Assembly (NCBI GenBank): GCA_032622095.1 | Contig: CP136064.1 | Span: 111,154,004-111,218,003 of the forward strand | Direction: 5' to 3' | DNA: 64,000 nucleotides | DNA from: Siphonodentalium dalli | Lineage: Eukaryota; Mollusca; Scaphopoda; Gadilida; Siphonodentaliidae | Shown here: one piece after another, positions 9,601-21,382 of the stretch | Position numbering within the stretch: position 1 is the first letter of the stretch | Layout of the letters: each line of letters opens with the position of its first letter | Program-made: the position numbers and the translations under genes | Notes under the pieces: generated by a model | What the model was told of the DNA's origin: nothing | What the model saw: only the letters and a program-made list of their open reading frames with translations | Databases searched by the model: none

Positions 9601-12279
9601 TACTTAAAGTAATTGACCATCTATAACGCGGTGTCACCCCGTTAATACCGCAGTATGATACCACGGTATCCCCAATACCGTGGTTCTGATACTGCTTATT
9701 AACGCTTCAACACCGCGCATACCGCAGTGACACCATGATGCATGCGGTCACGGTTCGCGATACCGCGATGATTTTAACGGACAATTTGCGCGGAAAAAAA
9801 CAAAGGACACTGAAAAAATCTTCATTTATTGTGGTTATTTTATTTACTTACATGTATTATTGACGATGATGTTTTTTTGCCAATAGTGATTTGTCCATGT
9901 GTATAATATGCTTTTGCCAATAGTGATTTATTTATGTGTCTGAGTCATCAAAAACTATCTCTTGAGTGGAATTTTTTTTCTCGTCTCCGTATAACCAATA
10001 GATATTGATAGACGGTAATGTCTTCCTTAGAAAATCCGATATATCCGACCTAATTTAGTTTTGACCCTCGACTCTGTTTATTGTCGTTGAACTTTATAGG
10101 ATTTATTTTTATTTTACGATTTGAAACATCGTGCATGTATACATGTTGACCCATCGACGTATGCATGCATATAGACATACATGTACATGTAGGTCGATGA
10201 TAAACCTACATGAGAATGCATAGCAGTTTTAGTTGCGATGCAGGACACAGGTAGGTAAGAATTATCTGAGTGACCCAAATAATAGTGCGGGTGGGGAAAC
10301 AACAATTCTTACCGATATTCCCAACTTTATCAATCTCCAATGCAATTTGATTTATTTTGTGTGGTTTTATGGGCATTATTAAAACAGAAATATATCGTGC
10401 TAATATCGAGACCGGCAGAAAAGAATTACTATTCTTGTGAGCAGGTTGTGCGATCCCTAATTATGAGATATCCCTGACGATATCATGCGCGAACGTCATG
10501 GAAACATGGCTTAATTGGAACCAGATTCGTCTACTTTTACAGGCACACGGGGAGGTCGTGTATGGTTATTTATAAGTGAGATAATCCTGATGATTAGGAC
10601 GACACATGCGCGTCCTGTTATAAAGACATGTGGGATGGGAACAGGCTGTATGCATCTGCTACATGTATATAGATAGATTGTTTACAGACTTTCATTTTTA
10701 GAAAATGTAGGCGCGCATAGTCTCGCTCGCTGGGTTTTGGGCCCAGTCGCGCAGTTTCTATCAAGATAAAATAAACAGCGGATTGCCGGAAACACATTCA
10801 TAAATGCTGTGTAAATTGAATTACCGGTAGTTACATGTAACTCACGATCGATGTCCAGTGAATCTCTTTGATGGTTTAACACTGCTTAATCCACTATCCA
10901 TAAGCACAAGTGAATGTCACACACTATGTTTTATATTGTACATGCTCCTATATTAATTGTTATTCATAATTATTAATAAAGAATAAATTTAATACTCCGA
11001 TTCCATGCTGACAGAATAATATCAACATCTCCCGGCCACGTGGTCTCGCTTTGATTTTCCAGAAATTTATGTGACGTCATAAGCCATACATATAAATCAT
11101 TCAAATGTATTTTTAGCTTAAACGAATCATCCAGACAGATAGTGCATTCGACACCGTGTGACCTCAAATAATTTACTGGTGTCGGTGATCAAACATCGGG
11201 CGGGTTGATTGACACCGCACTGTGAATGGAAAGTTGTGGAATTGGTAACTAGGTCGCGGCACCTTTGATCTCGCGACACATCATACAGGCATTCTCGCAA
11301 CGCGGTAATAAAACGGAAAATGGGACACATTATTAACCAATCTCGTCTGGGTAGACACTGAAAATAGCGTTATCAGGTTCGGCCAACTTCGCTCTCTGTA
11401 TTTGGCCTAGGTGCGCAATCGATCGCTCGCTGGTTTTCAATTTCAGGCGCGCGATGGTGCGCAAAAGCGATTGCGTGCCTCAAAAATGAAAGTCTGTGTT
11501 TTTTGCCGTAATATGTCAACATGGAAATTTGACAAATGTGGACGCTTACAATTTGACATTTATAAGAAGCAAACAAAAACATAAGCACGTGGTTGAACAC
11601 AATTTGACAATATGACCCACGATGACGTCATCAAGGGAACTTCCCCAAACACTAAACGATAAACACGTCACATAAATGTCACGTGGGCTTGTTCTGAATG
11701 CGACAGGTCGTCATGGTAATCTTCAGCAGGGCTGAGTGAAACACAAAGTATCACGCCGTGAACATACGTTACCGGTACTTTGAAGTTGCCGACATCGGCT
11801 ATCAAATTGTAAACTCCACCCATCGCCTGGTGTCCGGGCACTGAGGTGTCTTCAAACACATACCTGCCCTTGAAATAATTTCACCACGCACCAAGTTATG
11901 ACAGAACTTTTTTTTTTTATATTTTTATTCAATAAAGTAAGATGGACATTCTAAGGCAGCGATTGGCAATGACACGAAGTCGTGGAAATCACAGTGATTC
12001 TCCTTTTATCTGTGGAATTTAATAAGATCCTTAATTAAGGCTTATAGACGTATTGTTTTAACTTTCGGTGTGACAACTCAGCCAGCAGGAGTCGTCATTT
12101 ATTATACCAATGCCGTGAATCATGCGTCAAAAACACGAACATTGCACTTGTATTAAAGAAAATATAAACTCGCATTTATAAACACATGGGACGATATACT
12201 TATTTTTTTTATAGATGATTTTCCAATATCATCATATTTCTCTTGCTATTCCACATAGTTCAAATCATTTTGGATTTAT

Positions 12280-12330
<51 letters not shown>

Positions 12331-12817
12331 CTCCGATTTTCAGAAACAAACCACGAATAAAGCATGTGATTGACTATCCTACGACATTTCCAGCTACGAT
12401 TTTTACGTACACACGACTGCGATTACGTCGCAAGTGGAGGTTATCAAGGATACGCCACGATTTTGAATCTAAAATCAAACGGTGCTTGATACTATTTTTT
12501 GAATTGCGACATTGTCGTCAGCATGCGCAATCCCAACTATCGGTTACTTCCGGCCTCGACGGAAATCTTTCCACTTACGATTGAATCGTTGTTGTCTGAA
12601 CGTTCACAAATGCATCCGTTCAAAGAGTTCCATGAAAATCACCGCAGTATTCAAAACATTTATCGCGGTGCCCGCTATCAGACCACGGTATCCTTACCGC
12701 CCGATACCGTAACTCCACCGCTGTGACCGTCTCGATACCGCTACCGTTTATTACCGGTATCACCGCAGTCATGACCGGGGTATCACCCCGTTTTTCTGGT
12801 CAATTACTTTGAGAATA
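9601..12817. mobile_element. 3.2-kb non-autonomous DNA transposon with GTAATTGACC inverted ends
   Basis: The ends are AAAGTAATTGACC at the left and GGTCAATTACTTT at the right. Imperfect inverted sub-ends rich in CGGTATCACCCCG and ACCGCGGTATC extend for about 100 bp. The insertion site is inside a MITE whose intact relatives show where host sequence resumes. A decayed 8-bp target duplication (ggataccc/ggtagtcc) is possible but weak, so the superfamily is uncertain. The interior (including 9800-12200) has no recognisable transposase. It carries a 49-base poly-C tract. Confidence 0.6.
12281..12329 (+). repeat. Poly-C tract (49 bases)
   Basis: 49 consecutive C residues (poly-G on the other strand). 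Such a run can form i-motif or G-quadruplex structure and is error-prone in sequencing, so its exact length should not be trusted. Confidence 0.9.
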
Positions 12818-13492
12818 GCGGTAGTCCATTTAGTAAAGAAAGGGTTAAACAAAATTGCTTAATAGTTGAATGCCTAGTACCTTACTCATATCTAAATTTG
12901 TGCAGTACTATGTTTTGTACACCCGTCAGTGTGCGATTTAAAACTGAGCAAAAAATAGTATGACTCCTGAGTTTATACCAAACCACTGGGAAACAAGAAG
13001 GCTATATGTTGATGAGTTATGTACATGTATATACATTACAGAAGGTTGGACTGAATATTAGGCTTGTAGGACTATAATTTACATGCTGGCAACTAACATC
13101 AAAACCATTACTGACATGTATGACATAATTATATAGAAACAAATCATGGTAGCAATATAAATGTTGATATACTTGTAAGAAATACACATATTGCAGATTG
13201 AAGATGCACGAAAGCACGTCCCAAATTAACAGTCTGAGTCAGTTAAGTCAACACAACCCACAGGCAAGTTTTGATTTTTATTTTATGTAAATTTTTTATA
13301 CACGGTTGTGGTTTTACTTCTTTCAAGTTCATTTCAATTATGTTTATAACTATTTCAATATCAGAATAATTATCCAAAGTGCGCGAATTCAAAACTGAGC
13401 TAAAAATAGTACTGCGCGAAATTTAAATAAGAGTAAGGTAGTTACAACAAAGACTGGATAAAGAGGACTCAACAAATTTGCAACTTTAAAGT

Positions 13493-13695
13493 TTAACCCT
13501 TTCAAGATGGGAGCTGAGCTGATGCAGCATTAAAGACCCTGTGCCAGTGCATTCTCTTATCAAGGTAAATATTGTTAGGCCTATGCATTATGTTATATAT
13601 GTGAGGTGCCCTATGGCGACTCGCATATAAAAGAGAATGCATTGGCACAGGGTTTTCAAAAAATATTCAGGAAGCTCAAGTCATGAAAGGGTTAA
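13493..13695. mobile_element. TTAA-flanked piggyBac-like MITE
   Basis: Starts TTAACCCTTTCAAGATGGGA and ends TCATGAAAGGGTTAA, with TTAA at both edges. Inside is the GTGCCAGTGCATTCTCTTAT...AAGAGAATGCATTGGCAC inverted repeat shared with 16870, 23345, 28878 and 52945. It has no coding capacity. Confidence 0.8.
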
Positions 13696-14089
13696 TAAGA
13701 CCAAAACAAAATATCTTGATAAGGGTTAAGTTTCAATTGTAAATTCAAGTTTATATATGTGGAGTATACCAGTACATGATACCTAGGCTTTTAAGAGAAT
13801 GCAATAATTCTGGCATAGGCGACTTCTTTAACTTAGGATAATTCCTGATAATTAACAGGGGTGGTATTTGTATTGAGCCAAAAGTATTACTAGCAAGTGA
13901 TTTTCTCCACTTCACACTGCCCACTAGGCCTATATGTAAACTGTTCTTTTCTGAGGTGATGGCTCATTATAAGCATCAAATCCTCTTCCTCCCTTCTAGT
14001 CTTCTATACAAATTTGTGTCATGTTTCATAATTATTTGTTTTTGGGAAGAAATAAATATTGTTTAAACCAAGTGATTTTCTATTTGTCA

Positions 14090-14109
14090 TACACACACAC
14101 ACACACACA
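14090..14109 (+). repeat. (AC)n microsatellite
   Basis: About ten AC units next to the 3' end of the LINE remnant at 14117-15390, followed by a TTC-rich stretch. On the minus strand these read GAAGAAGAA then TGTGTG, like a LINE 3' tail and its decay. Confidence 0.8.
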
Positions 14110-14116
14110 GTAGGCA

Positions 14117-15390
14117 TTCTTCTTCTTCTTTTATTCTCTCCATCCATGTAGGATATCTTCAATAGTGTCAATAATGAACGAACGAACAAAAAACAAACAA
14201 TCAAAATCCATGAAATTAATGGTCTTTTAAAATAGTGTTGCGACAGAGATGAAGCGAATAGCACAACTCATCACATAGGCGTTGTAGTGTTCCTAGTTCA
14301 TTAGGGTTAATATTGTGAAGTGCGGCAGGTTTTGATGAGTCTATAATGATTTGGACCTTGTCATCTTCAGCCAGGGATGAGAATGGCACATCAAACACTC
14401 CAAGAAACGCATCAGACACCTCATCTAATACAGGTACACGACAAGAACACAGACTAACACAGTGCAGCAGGAAATGTGCTAATGTCTAGGTGTTGCGTCC
14501 ACAGAGTTTACAGAGACCATCTGAGTTGTTACTGCAGTATTTCTGTTTTAGCTGACCAAGAGAATATGTACCGGTTAAGAGTTTGAGTTTTACAGCTAGG
14601 CATCCTACAGCAGTGTTCGGACGACCATAAACTTTTGCAGCAGGATGAACATATCCAGGTTTGTATCCTTCAATGTCCAGGAACCTTAATGAAGAATAAG
14701 TCCTCGCAGTCGACACAATGTTGTCATACCAGTACTGCTTAACAGCTTTCTTGACAATGCTTTTCCACTCACTTTTCGTGTAGGGTAGTGACATTAGATC
14801 AGAAGGAGCAGGTAATTCATATTTGAATAGAGTTGTTTTGGCATAAACAAACCAACTGGAGCTGTTTGCATCTTTGCAGATAAACTGTCTGATCGCCAAT
14901 CTCTTATCAATTGAAGTGTCTGGCTGCCTGATGATGTTATACAGGAGTCCCAATAGTTTGGTATCAATCACAGACTCGATAGGCAGGAGTCCGCTAAGGA
15001 TGTACACATACGGGTCAGCGGCATTGTTGTTAAGAGATAGCATATATTTTACAGTCTTTTTCTGATAAAGTTCCATCTTCTGTAGACTAGCACCGGTTGG
15101 TTGCAGAACATCATAACCATATGTAAGAGTGGGAAGAACATATAAACGATATATCTGAATGCAGGTCTCAGGATCCAGACCGTTGAAAGGTCAGCGGCAT
15201 TGTTGTTAAGAGATAGCATATATTTTACAGTCTTTTTCTGATAAAGTTCCATCTTCTGTAGACTAGCACCGGTTGGTTGCAGAACATCACAACCATATGT
15301 AAGAGTGGGAAGAACATATAAACGATATATCTGAATGCAGGTCTCAGGATCCAGACCGTTGATACCATGGAAACCTAGCGGCATAAGACA
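14117..15390 (-). pseudogene. LINE (jockey/CR1-like) reverse-transcriptase C-terminal remnant
   Basis: The minus strand reads the end of a non-LTR retrotransposon polyprotein: YRLYVLPTLTYGCDVLQPTG, then MELYQKKTVKYMLSL, YVYILSGLLPIESVIDTKLL and a Cys-His cluster CKLCG...HFLLHC (14530-14440). It corresponds to the RT thumb and C-terminal zinc knuckle of jockey/CR1-type elements common in molluscs. It is broken by an in-frame TAG at 14486-14488 and by a 177-bp tandem duplication at 15013-15365. The frame resumes after the stop and ends near 14219. The RT palm and endonuclease are absent (5' truncated). Confidence 0.85.
15013..15365. repeat. ~177-bp tandem duplication inside the LINE remnant
   Basis: 15013-15189 and 15190-15365 repeat each other almost exactly. 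I see one substitution (catcaTaacc/catcaCaacc) and a 1-bp difference near the end (gacccgttga/gaccgttga). The repeat puts a second copy of the MELYQKKTVKYMLSL coding block directly upstream of the first and shifts the frame, so it arose after the LINE inserted. Confidence 0.9.
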
Positions 15391-15664
15391 GTAGGCAGTT
15401 TTACGTACCGTACGAATATTATTTTCAGTAGTTAGAGAGACTGTCTAACACCTGCCTCTCATAATTGTAGCGCTCAGCAAATGGTTTGAAATGTTTTTAG
15501 TTCTCTAATGACATTTGGTCATAATTTATAGCTTATCAAGGTATGGCTATAAAAAAACAGGGTCAGTATATCTTATACTGAGTCTGAATAATTTTAACAT
15601 ACTAAATAATGTGCATTCATGTAAACCATATAATAATAATAGAAAATTAATAGACAAATGTTAC

Positions 15665-15704
15665 CTTTGGAGGCAGGGGTGGTGGTTGCACTTGTAAAGT
15701 TGAT
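15665..15704 (-). CDS. MAP4K3/5-like: MAP4K3/5-like kinase microexon: PPPLPPK
   Basis: A 40-nt exon that completes a split Gln codon and reads STLQVQPPPLPPK, ending in phase 0 at donor GTAACA. Vertebrate MAP4K3 has IPPPLPPKPKS at this place. PPPLPPK is a class II SH3-ligand pattern. The acceptor is CTATTTTCAG. Confidence 0.92.
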
Positions 15705-16225
15705 CTGAAAATAGAAAACAGAATGTCAGAATAATATGCATAAAAATAAAATGAAATATTAAAGTGTGAGACACAGAAATAAAACTAGCCAATACCTTTC
15801 TGCTTGGCAGCCCTAGAAATGCAGAAAAATAATTTACTGTGCAGATGTTCCATCGGCAAATATTTATATTCGTAATTTTTTTCCAGACATGAGGTCAATT
15901 TCAGAAAAAACAAATTTGCTTTTATATAATAGAGAGCCATGATTGCCTTTGAAAATATATAAAATACATAAATTTCTATAAACTTCTTGGCTCAAAAATA
16001 TTATTTTATAGGATGGAATCTAAATGAAAAGAAGAATAGGTTCTAAGAACATAAGCCAGGAACTGGATAGATCTTTAAGAAAATAGTAAAACTAAGCAAC
16101 ATTAAATGTTTTCAAATCCATAAACACAGATATATAGTTAAATCATAAACTGACAATTCACAAAATACTAGTAATGCCCTTCTCGAAGACACTCAATCAA
16201 TTAGGTTGAATATATCTCAATAAAC

Positions 16226-16581
16226 TTAAAGGGGGACTGCACACTAAATCCAGCCATTTATGGGACCATCTCCTTTTATGCTCAACAGAATATATGCAAC
16301 AAATAAATTAATTTGAGCCATAGATTAGTGCAAAATACACTCATGTGCTCTATGAACGATACAAACAAGATGGTATTTATAATGAAAATGAGTTTTTGAC
16401 TCTAGTTATAAACTCATTTTCATTATAATTACCATGTTGTTTGCATTATTCATAGAGTACATGAGTGTATTTTGAACTAATCCATGGCTCAAATTCATTC
16501 ATTTGTTGCATATATTCTGTTGAGTATAAAAGGAGAAGGTCCCATAAAAATGTCTGGATATAGTGTACAGTACCACTTTAA
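16226..16581. mobile_element. Fold-back element (356-bp palindrome)
   Basis: The arms begin TTAAAGGGGGACTGCACACT and end with the near complement (GTGTACAGTACCACTTTAA). They continue inwards through TCCTTTTATGCTCAACAGAATATATGC (left) and its complement (right) to a centre at about 16405. Nearly the whole element can fold into one hairpin. TTAA stands at both ends. No coding capacity. Confidence 0.85.
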
Positions 16582-16869
16582 TTGCAATCAACTGATATCG
16601 GTAAAGGAATTACTCTTATGGAAATCACAGGCTTGAAAACCAGCTTAGAGACATTTGGCTTGAAAAGATGCTTGCCTTCTCCGGCTTAACATTTATTGAA
16701 CAATGAAAATGAATTTACTGCACAACTTGGAGCATGAGTGGTAGATGTTTGCCTCCTATGTATATTCACAATAAAGACTTAGGTCATACAAAGTCAATTT
16801 GCCATTTCGGAGGCCAATTTTAAAAAAAACCAAGCGATTCAAGTTCGACCAATGCCTTTTTTACTGAAA

Positions 16870-17103
16870 TTAACCCTTCCATGGACTGGAGCTTCCTGAA
16901 TTTTTTAGAAAACACTGTGCCAGTGTATTCTCTTATATATGCGAGGCTCCCATTTGCCTCAAACTTGTAAGTCAGTGCATTCTAAAAAAAATTCTCTTAT
17001 ATTGGCGAGGCTCCCTATGGGAGACTTGCATATATAAGAGAATGCACTGGCACAGAATCTTTAAAGCTGCACCAGCACAGCTCCCTTCATGAAAGTGCTA
17101 AAT
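16870..17103. mobile_element. TTAA-type MITE with GCATTCTCTTATAT hairpins
   Basis: Starts TTAACCCTTCCATGGACTGGAG and carries two AATGCATTCTCTTATATATG-type stems around GGCTCCC loops. The right end (CTTCATGAAAGTGCTAAA) has lost a clean TTAA. Same family as 13493-13695 and 52945-53209. Confidence 0.7.
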
Positions 17104-18877
17104 AAATGAGCTCTAGTAACTATAGGTACAGACTAGTTGCATATATATATAATGCAATCCTCTGGTAATGTAAACTGATCAAATGTAGAAATTATCACAA
17201 AACTATATAAAAGAAGAATATATCAGGTAGCAAAAAAAAAAGTTAGAACCACATGCAATTGGAGATTTGCTATAAACCACTCTACTCACATTACTACATA
17301 CGATAAGCCAATCATTATCAGATAGCTACTAACTGATGTGAAGATGTGAAAACAGTGTGGTTGCATGATTTGTCACCAGTAAAGGCTCAGTGTTCTCTGA
17401 AATTTGGCTTAATGACCATTGACCAAACTATTTGAAATACAGTCATCTGTTTGGCTCTGACAATAATAGAGTTAAAGTGATTTGAAACACTCTTTTGCAG
17501 CTAACAGCTAAACTTGCTAAACGCATGTATTTCAATAAAATTTGTATCAAATTTGCCAACACATAACACCATTCTTTCGTATAAATTAAATAAAATGACT
17601 CTGGTTGGAGAAATCATTCTCATTTGTTTATCGGTGAATTGATCGGGACGAACTGTTTGTTTACATTTACGTGTAGTTCAGACTGCTTGTTTAACAAAAT
17701 TTCATAGTGAATGTTATTGAATATTTTGACAATTATAGTTTAATTATAATTTCTTCAAATAGGTATAGTGGCCAAGTAATTAAATATCAGTTTCAATAAA
17801 TGAAATAAGCACTTAATACGTCTTTAAGACCATTATTTTTACAGTCAGCTTATTCATCCATCAGTTTATTAAGTTACTGCTTTGTCCAGTTTTTAAGGTC
17901 AAATATCTGGTTACAGAGTAGAAAATTTTCAAATGAGAGGGGCAGATGATGTAAATGACCTGTTCCAACATGACTGATGTCATCAGATCAATTTCTTTTT
18001 ATTAATGTATAAACTAGGAGGCAAATATGTGGGGATATAATTGTGAGAAAGTGTTACACATTCATATGTATAACAATTGTAACCAGAAAATAAACAAGTT
18101 GGACATATGACGAACATTCCAATGAGTGAGTGCGAATTCTCAAATATGACAAGGAAAATTATTTGTTGCGAACAGATCATAAACATTTTCTAAACAAATC
18201 TCATTAAAATTCCACCACAAAATAATGGGACTTTCAATTTCGTTTTTGTGAGTAAGGTTTCAGAAGTTGTAAAAAACAAATCAGTTTATATGTACAATTG
18301 TCGTCTCTTTTCTCATTTTGTTTATTCTGTATATGACATAAGAGATCCCACTGAACCCATTCCGGATCACTCTCAATCGATGTCCTGTTCAGACCCGGTT
18401 GTCGTTATGTAAAGACATGTGTATTTTCTTTGTGTTTAGGTACATGTACATGTATGCTCTGTCTTTGTTCAATTACTGGATCAGAAGCTAAATAAAACAA
18501 TGTGGTACTCGTAATGGGGGTGCCTGTTTAAGGGACCCTCTAGAATGCTGCTGGTAAAACTAGGCATAATTTTTATAGCTGTTGAGTGGTTGACCATGGC
18601 GCACAATCACAAAGAAAAGACATATGACATCACATAATGTCTACAAAGTTTGAACAAAACTTTGCCTTGAATTCCGTGGTTCTGTGTTTATCGCATGCCA
18701 AATCCACATCTCCTAGAGACTAGATTACAGAATTTCAGCAACAGGTGCACACATAAGAATGAGGTGAATGTAAAACCCTCATGCATATATATATATATAT
18801 CAAAACTATGACAAACTTCTAAAAACAAAACTGCATTCTGAAATAAAACTCAAATCGGAAGATTAATGCCTGCTTAC
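17104..18877. other. Intron stretch, nothing recognised
   Basis: AT-rich intronic sequence with a short run of TA repeats near 17140. No exon, RNA gene or defined element could be supported. Confidence 0.5.
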
Positions 18878-18931
18878 TGATTGGATATAGTAGTGCTTTT
18901 GTTTGGAATGACACCGTTGCTTTGGTACCCT
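18878..18931 (-). CDS. MAP4K3/5-like: MAP4K3/5-like kinase exon: KGYQSNGVIPNKS linker
   Basis: A 54-nt exon that completes a split Lys codon, reads GYQSNGVIPNKSTTISN and leaves two bases of a Gln codon completed at 15704. The pattern G-Y-x-x-G-x-N-K-S recalls GGYFLGANKSLLKS of human MAP4K3. The acceptor is ATTTCAG and the donor is CA|GTAAGC. It is followed downstream by the PPPLPPK exon, as in the vertebrate order. Confidence 0.82.
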
Positions 18932-19159
18932 CTGAAATAACATATAGTTCTCATGGAGAAGGTATGGAGTATTCTAGATCATGCTACGAATCTCTACTCT
19001 GCCTATGCACATGTAAAGATCATATTCCAACAGTTCAAAACCTGGGAAACTGTTGACATTCTGACCTGTTCTGACAGGGAACTTTTTATCATTGAACAAA
19101 CAACGCCTGCAATATATTTCATTCTTAATACTTATTCCTTAATAATCCATTTCACAGTA

Positions 19160-19180
19160 GGGGGGGGGGGGGGGGGGGGG
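19160..19180 (+). repeat. Poly-G tract (21 bases)
   Basis: 21 consecutive G residues in an intron. It is a G-quadruplex candidate of uncertain true length. Confidence 0.9.
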
Positions 19181-19717
19181 TTCCAGCTCAAGAATGCAAG
19201 ATTTTTGTGAAAGTTGTTGAGCCAATAACACAATAAACATTGAATTGATTACCTGGGAGAAATCCCATGAATGTAAGCGACACAAAGCGTATTGCACTGG
19301 TGGAGTATGATCTCTACAGGCGTAGCCAGAGTAGAAATTCATGACATGATCTAGGAGTATTCACAACAGATCTGAGTTTACATATATACACAAATTAAAG
19401 CATCATCAATAAGCCTTATTATGATAACATGGAAGCTGATATTAAATTTCATAAAAATAAAAAGATTAAGACAATGACCCGTATTAGCAAGATGAAGCTT
19501 TCTTTATTTTAGTGAAGGTAGCGCTTCAGAAATAAAACTGAAATTTATGAATGACGAAAAATAATAAAACATTGCCACTTTCTGTATATCATTTATGATG
19601 TTATATATTAATATTATCAATATAAGGTACTCCAATTTCATGTTAAGAATTTGAAGTCTCTCCGAGCTGAAATTATAAATCATGATAAGATGTACTCCAG
19701 TAGTGCATGATCTAAGC

Positions 19718-21131
19718 CAGGGTTCCTGCTAGGGGTTGGGGGAAATGGTACCCCTATGGCCGCTGGGGGAAATCTTAGTCCATAAGCAAACTGAATACCT
19801 AATAGTATTTAATTAATCAGTCGATAATTTAAGCCCAAGTTCTGAACAACAACGCTAATTTAAGTAGATAAAGTCGACAAATCGTAATTGTGTTATATTT
19901 TTAAAATTGGAAGTATTAAGTAATGTAAGGGTGTTGTCATTTGGCACTGCATAACATTGGTATTGCACAGGTACCTTAAACAAATTTGTTAAAGTATTAT
20001 CCGCAGGTAAATTAAGGCAGAATCAACAATGCAGCTTTTTAGGGATGTCCACTTTGAAATCTTTCAGAATAAGGCAATAATTGTCAAGTGTGTAACCCTG
20101 AAGAACACTTTTTTGGGGGGGAAAATGGTTCAATGACAGGGGTAATGTTGACCCAAGGGAGTGTGACAGTGGTAATGTTGACCCAAGGGAGTGTGACAGT
20201 GGTAATGTTGACCCAAGTGAGTGTGACAGTGGTAATGTTGACCCAAGGGAGTGTGACAGTGGTAATGTTGACCCAAGGGAGTGTGACAGGGGTAATGTTG
20301 ACACAAGGGAGTGTGACAGTGGTAATGTTGACACAAGGGAGTGTGACATGGGTAATGTTGACACAAGGGAGTATGACAGGGGTAATGTTGATGCAGGGAG
20401 TGTGACGGGGGTAATGTTGATGCAGGGAGTGTGACATGGGTAATGTTGACACAAGGGAGTGTGACAGGGGTAATGTTGATGCAGGGAGTGTGACGGGGGT
20501 AATGTTGACCCACGGGAGTGTGACAGGGGTAATGTTGACCCAAGGGAGTGTGACAGGGGTAATGTTGACACAAGGGAGTGTGACACAAGGGAGTGTGACA
20601 GGGATAATGTTGACTCTCATGCCTTTCTATTCGTTCAGTATTTTACAAATCATTAACTGTTTCCCATTAATTATATTAAGAAATAGCTGTTATGTGTTAT
20701 TATCTGGTTTACCTCAAATTGTTAATTATTCCCTAAAGCTATTTACTTTATTAATGTGTTAGGACATGTCACCAACCTATTGTTTATAAGTATTCTTATA
20801 TCTTGATATCATCAGACTAGTTAGTTAAATACCAGAATACACTATATTTACAGGAAGTGCACTGTCTTTCTCATTTTATATGCCAAGTTAATATCAGAAT
20901 GATGACCAGGTCAATGATGACCACCTGGTCATAGGTCACTAGTGATCAGCGATAGCAAGCAAATAAAATTATATTTGACTATTATTCCCTGTTGGTTTTA
21001 TTTATTGTCAGATACACATGTGATGTAGGCATTAATCTGTGGATCAGGATGGGGAATATATCGGAGGGGAAATTTGAGCTTGGGGAAAGATACACTGAAA
21101 GGGACCCACTAACTCTCCAGCGGAAACCCTG
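19718..21131. mobile_element. hAT-like element carrying a minisatellite
   Basis: The left end is CAGGGTTCCTGCTAGGGG and the right end is CCAGCGGAAACCCTG, a CAGGGTT inverted terminus typical of hAT. The flanks share CTAAGC (left tctaagc, right gctaagca), which reads as an 8-bp duplication with one base lost on the left. Near each end is a GGGGGAAAT-like block. Inside lies the 30-bp minisatellite at 20135-20616. No transposase is seen. Confidence 0.6.
20135..20616 (+). repeat. 30-bp minisatellite, about 16 copies
   Basis: The unit is GTAATGTTGACCCAAGGGAG followed by TGTGACAGTG. Copies vary at a few positions (CAGGGG, ACACAAGGG), and some copies that read GATGCAGGGAG are shortened to about 27-29 bp. 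Because the unit is a multiple of three and lacks stops, long repetitive open frames exist on both strands. These are artefacts of periodicity, not genes. Confidence 0.95.
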
Positions 21132-21382
21132 GCTAAGCATATATAATTCACAGATAGAAACAAATTCTGAATTCAGATAGAGACATGCCCTAATTTATTG
21201 GTGTGGAGTATAGAATTGATTCACATTTTCATCTATCAATTTGATCTATCTATGCTTGTTTCTGGAAGGAAGTTTCACTCATGCATATATATTGAAGGGA
21301 GGAGAATTACTTTCAATTACTTGAGAAAATGTTATTAGCTACAGTCCTTTAGAATTACAAACTACATTTACCCCAACCTTTA

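Larger units (their letters stand above)
9382..12848. mobile_element. TTAA-type MITE split by a 3.2-kb DNA element
   Basis: The left part (9382-9600) and right part (12818-12848) together reproduce the MITE seen at 35175-35423 and 36133-36364. The left part has the TTCCCTTAGG...GTTCAACAAACTTATTATCT hairpin and the piece reading TATAACTGAGTGGGAT. The right part reads CCATTTAGTAAAGAAAGGGTTAA. The left TTAA is mutated to TTGA. The intervening DNA is a separate insertion. Confidence 0.65.

Noticed and set aside
12243-12584. Frame containing a long poly-proline run
   Set aside because: The prolines are simply the 49-base poly-C tract. The remainder has no similarity and no gene context.
20023-20620. 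Long overlapping open frames of 105-187 residues on both strands
   Set aside because: They are translations of the 30-bp minisatellite. Similar peptides appear in several frames and on both strands, so periodicity explains them.
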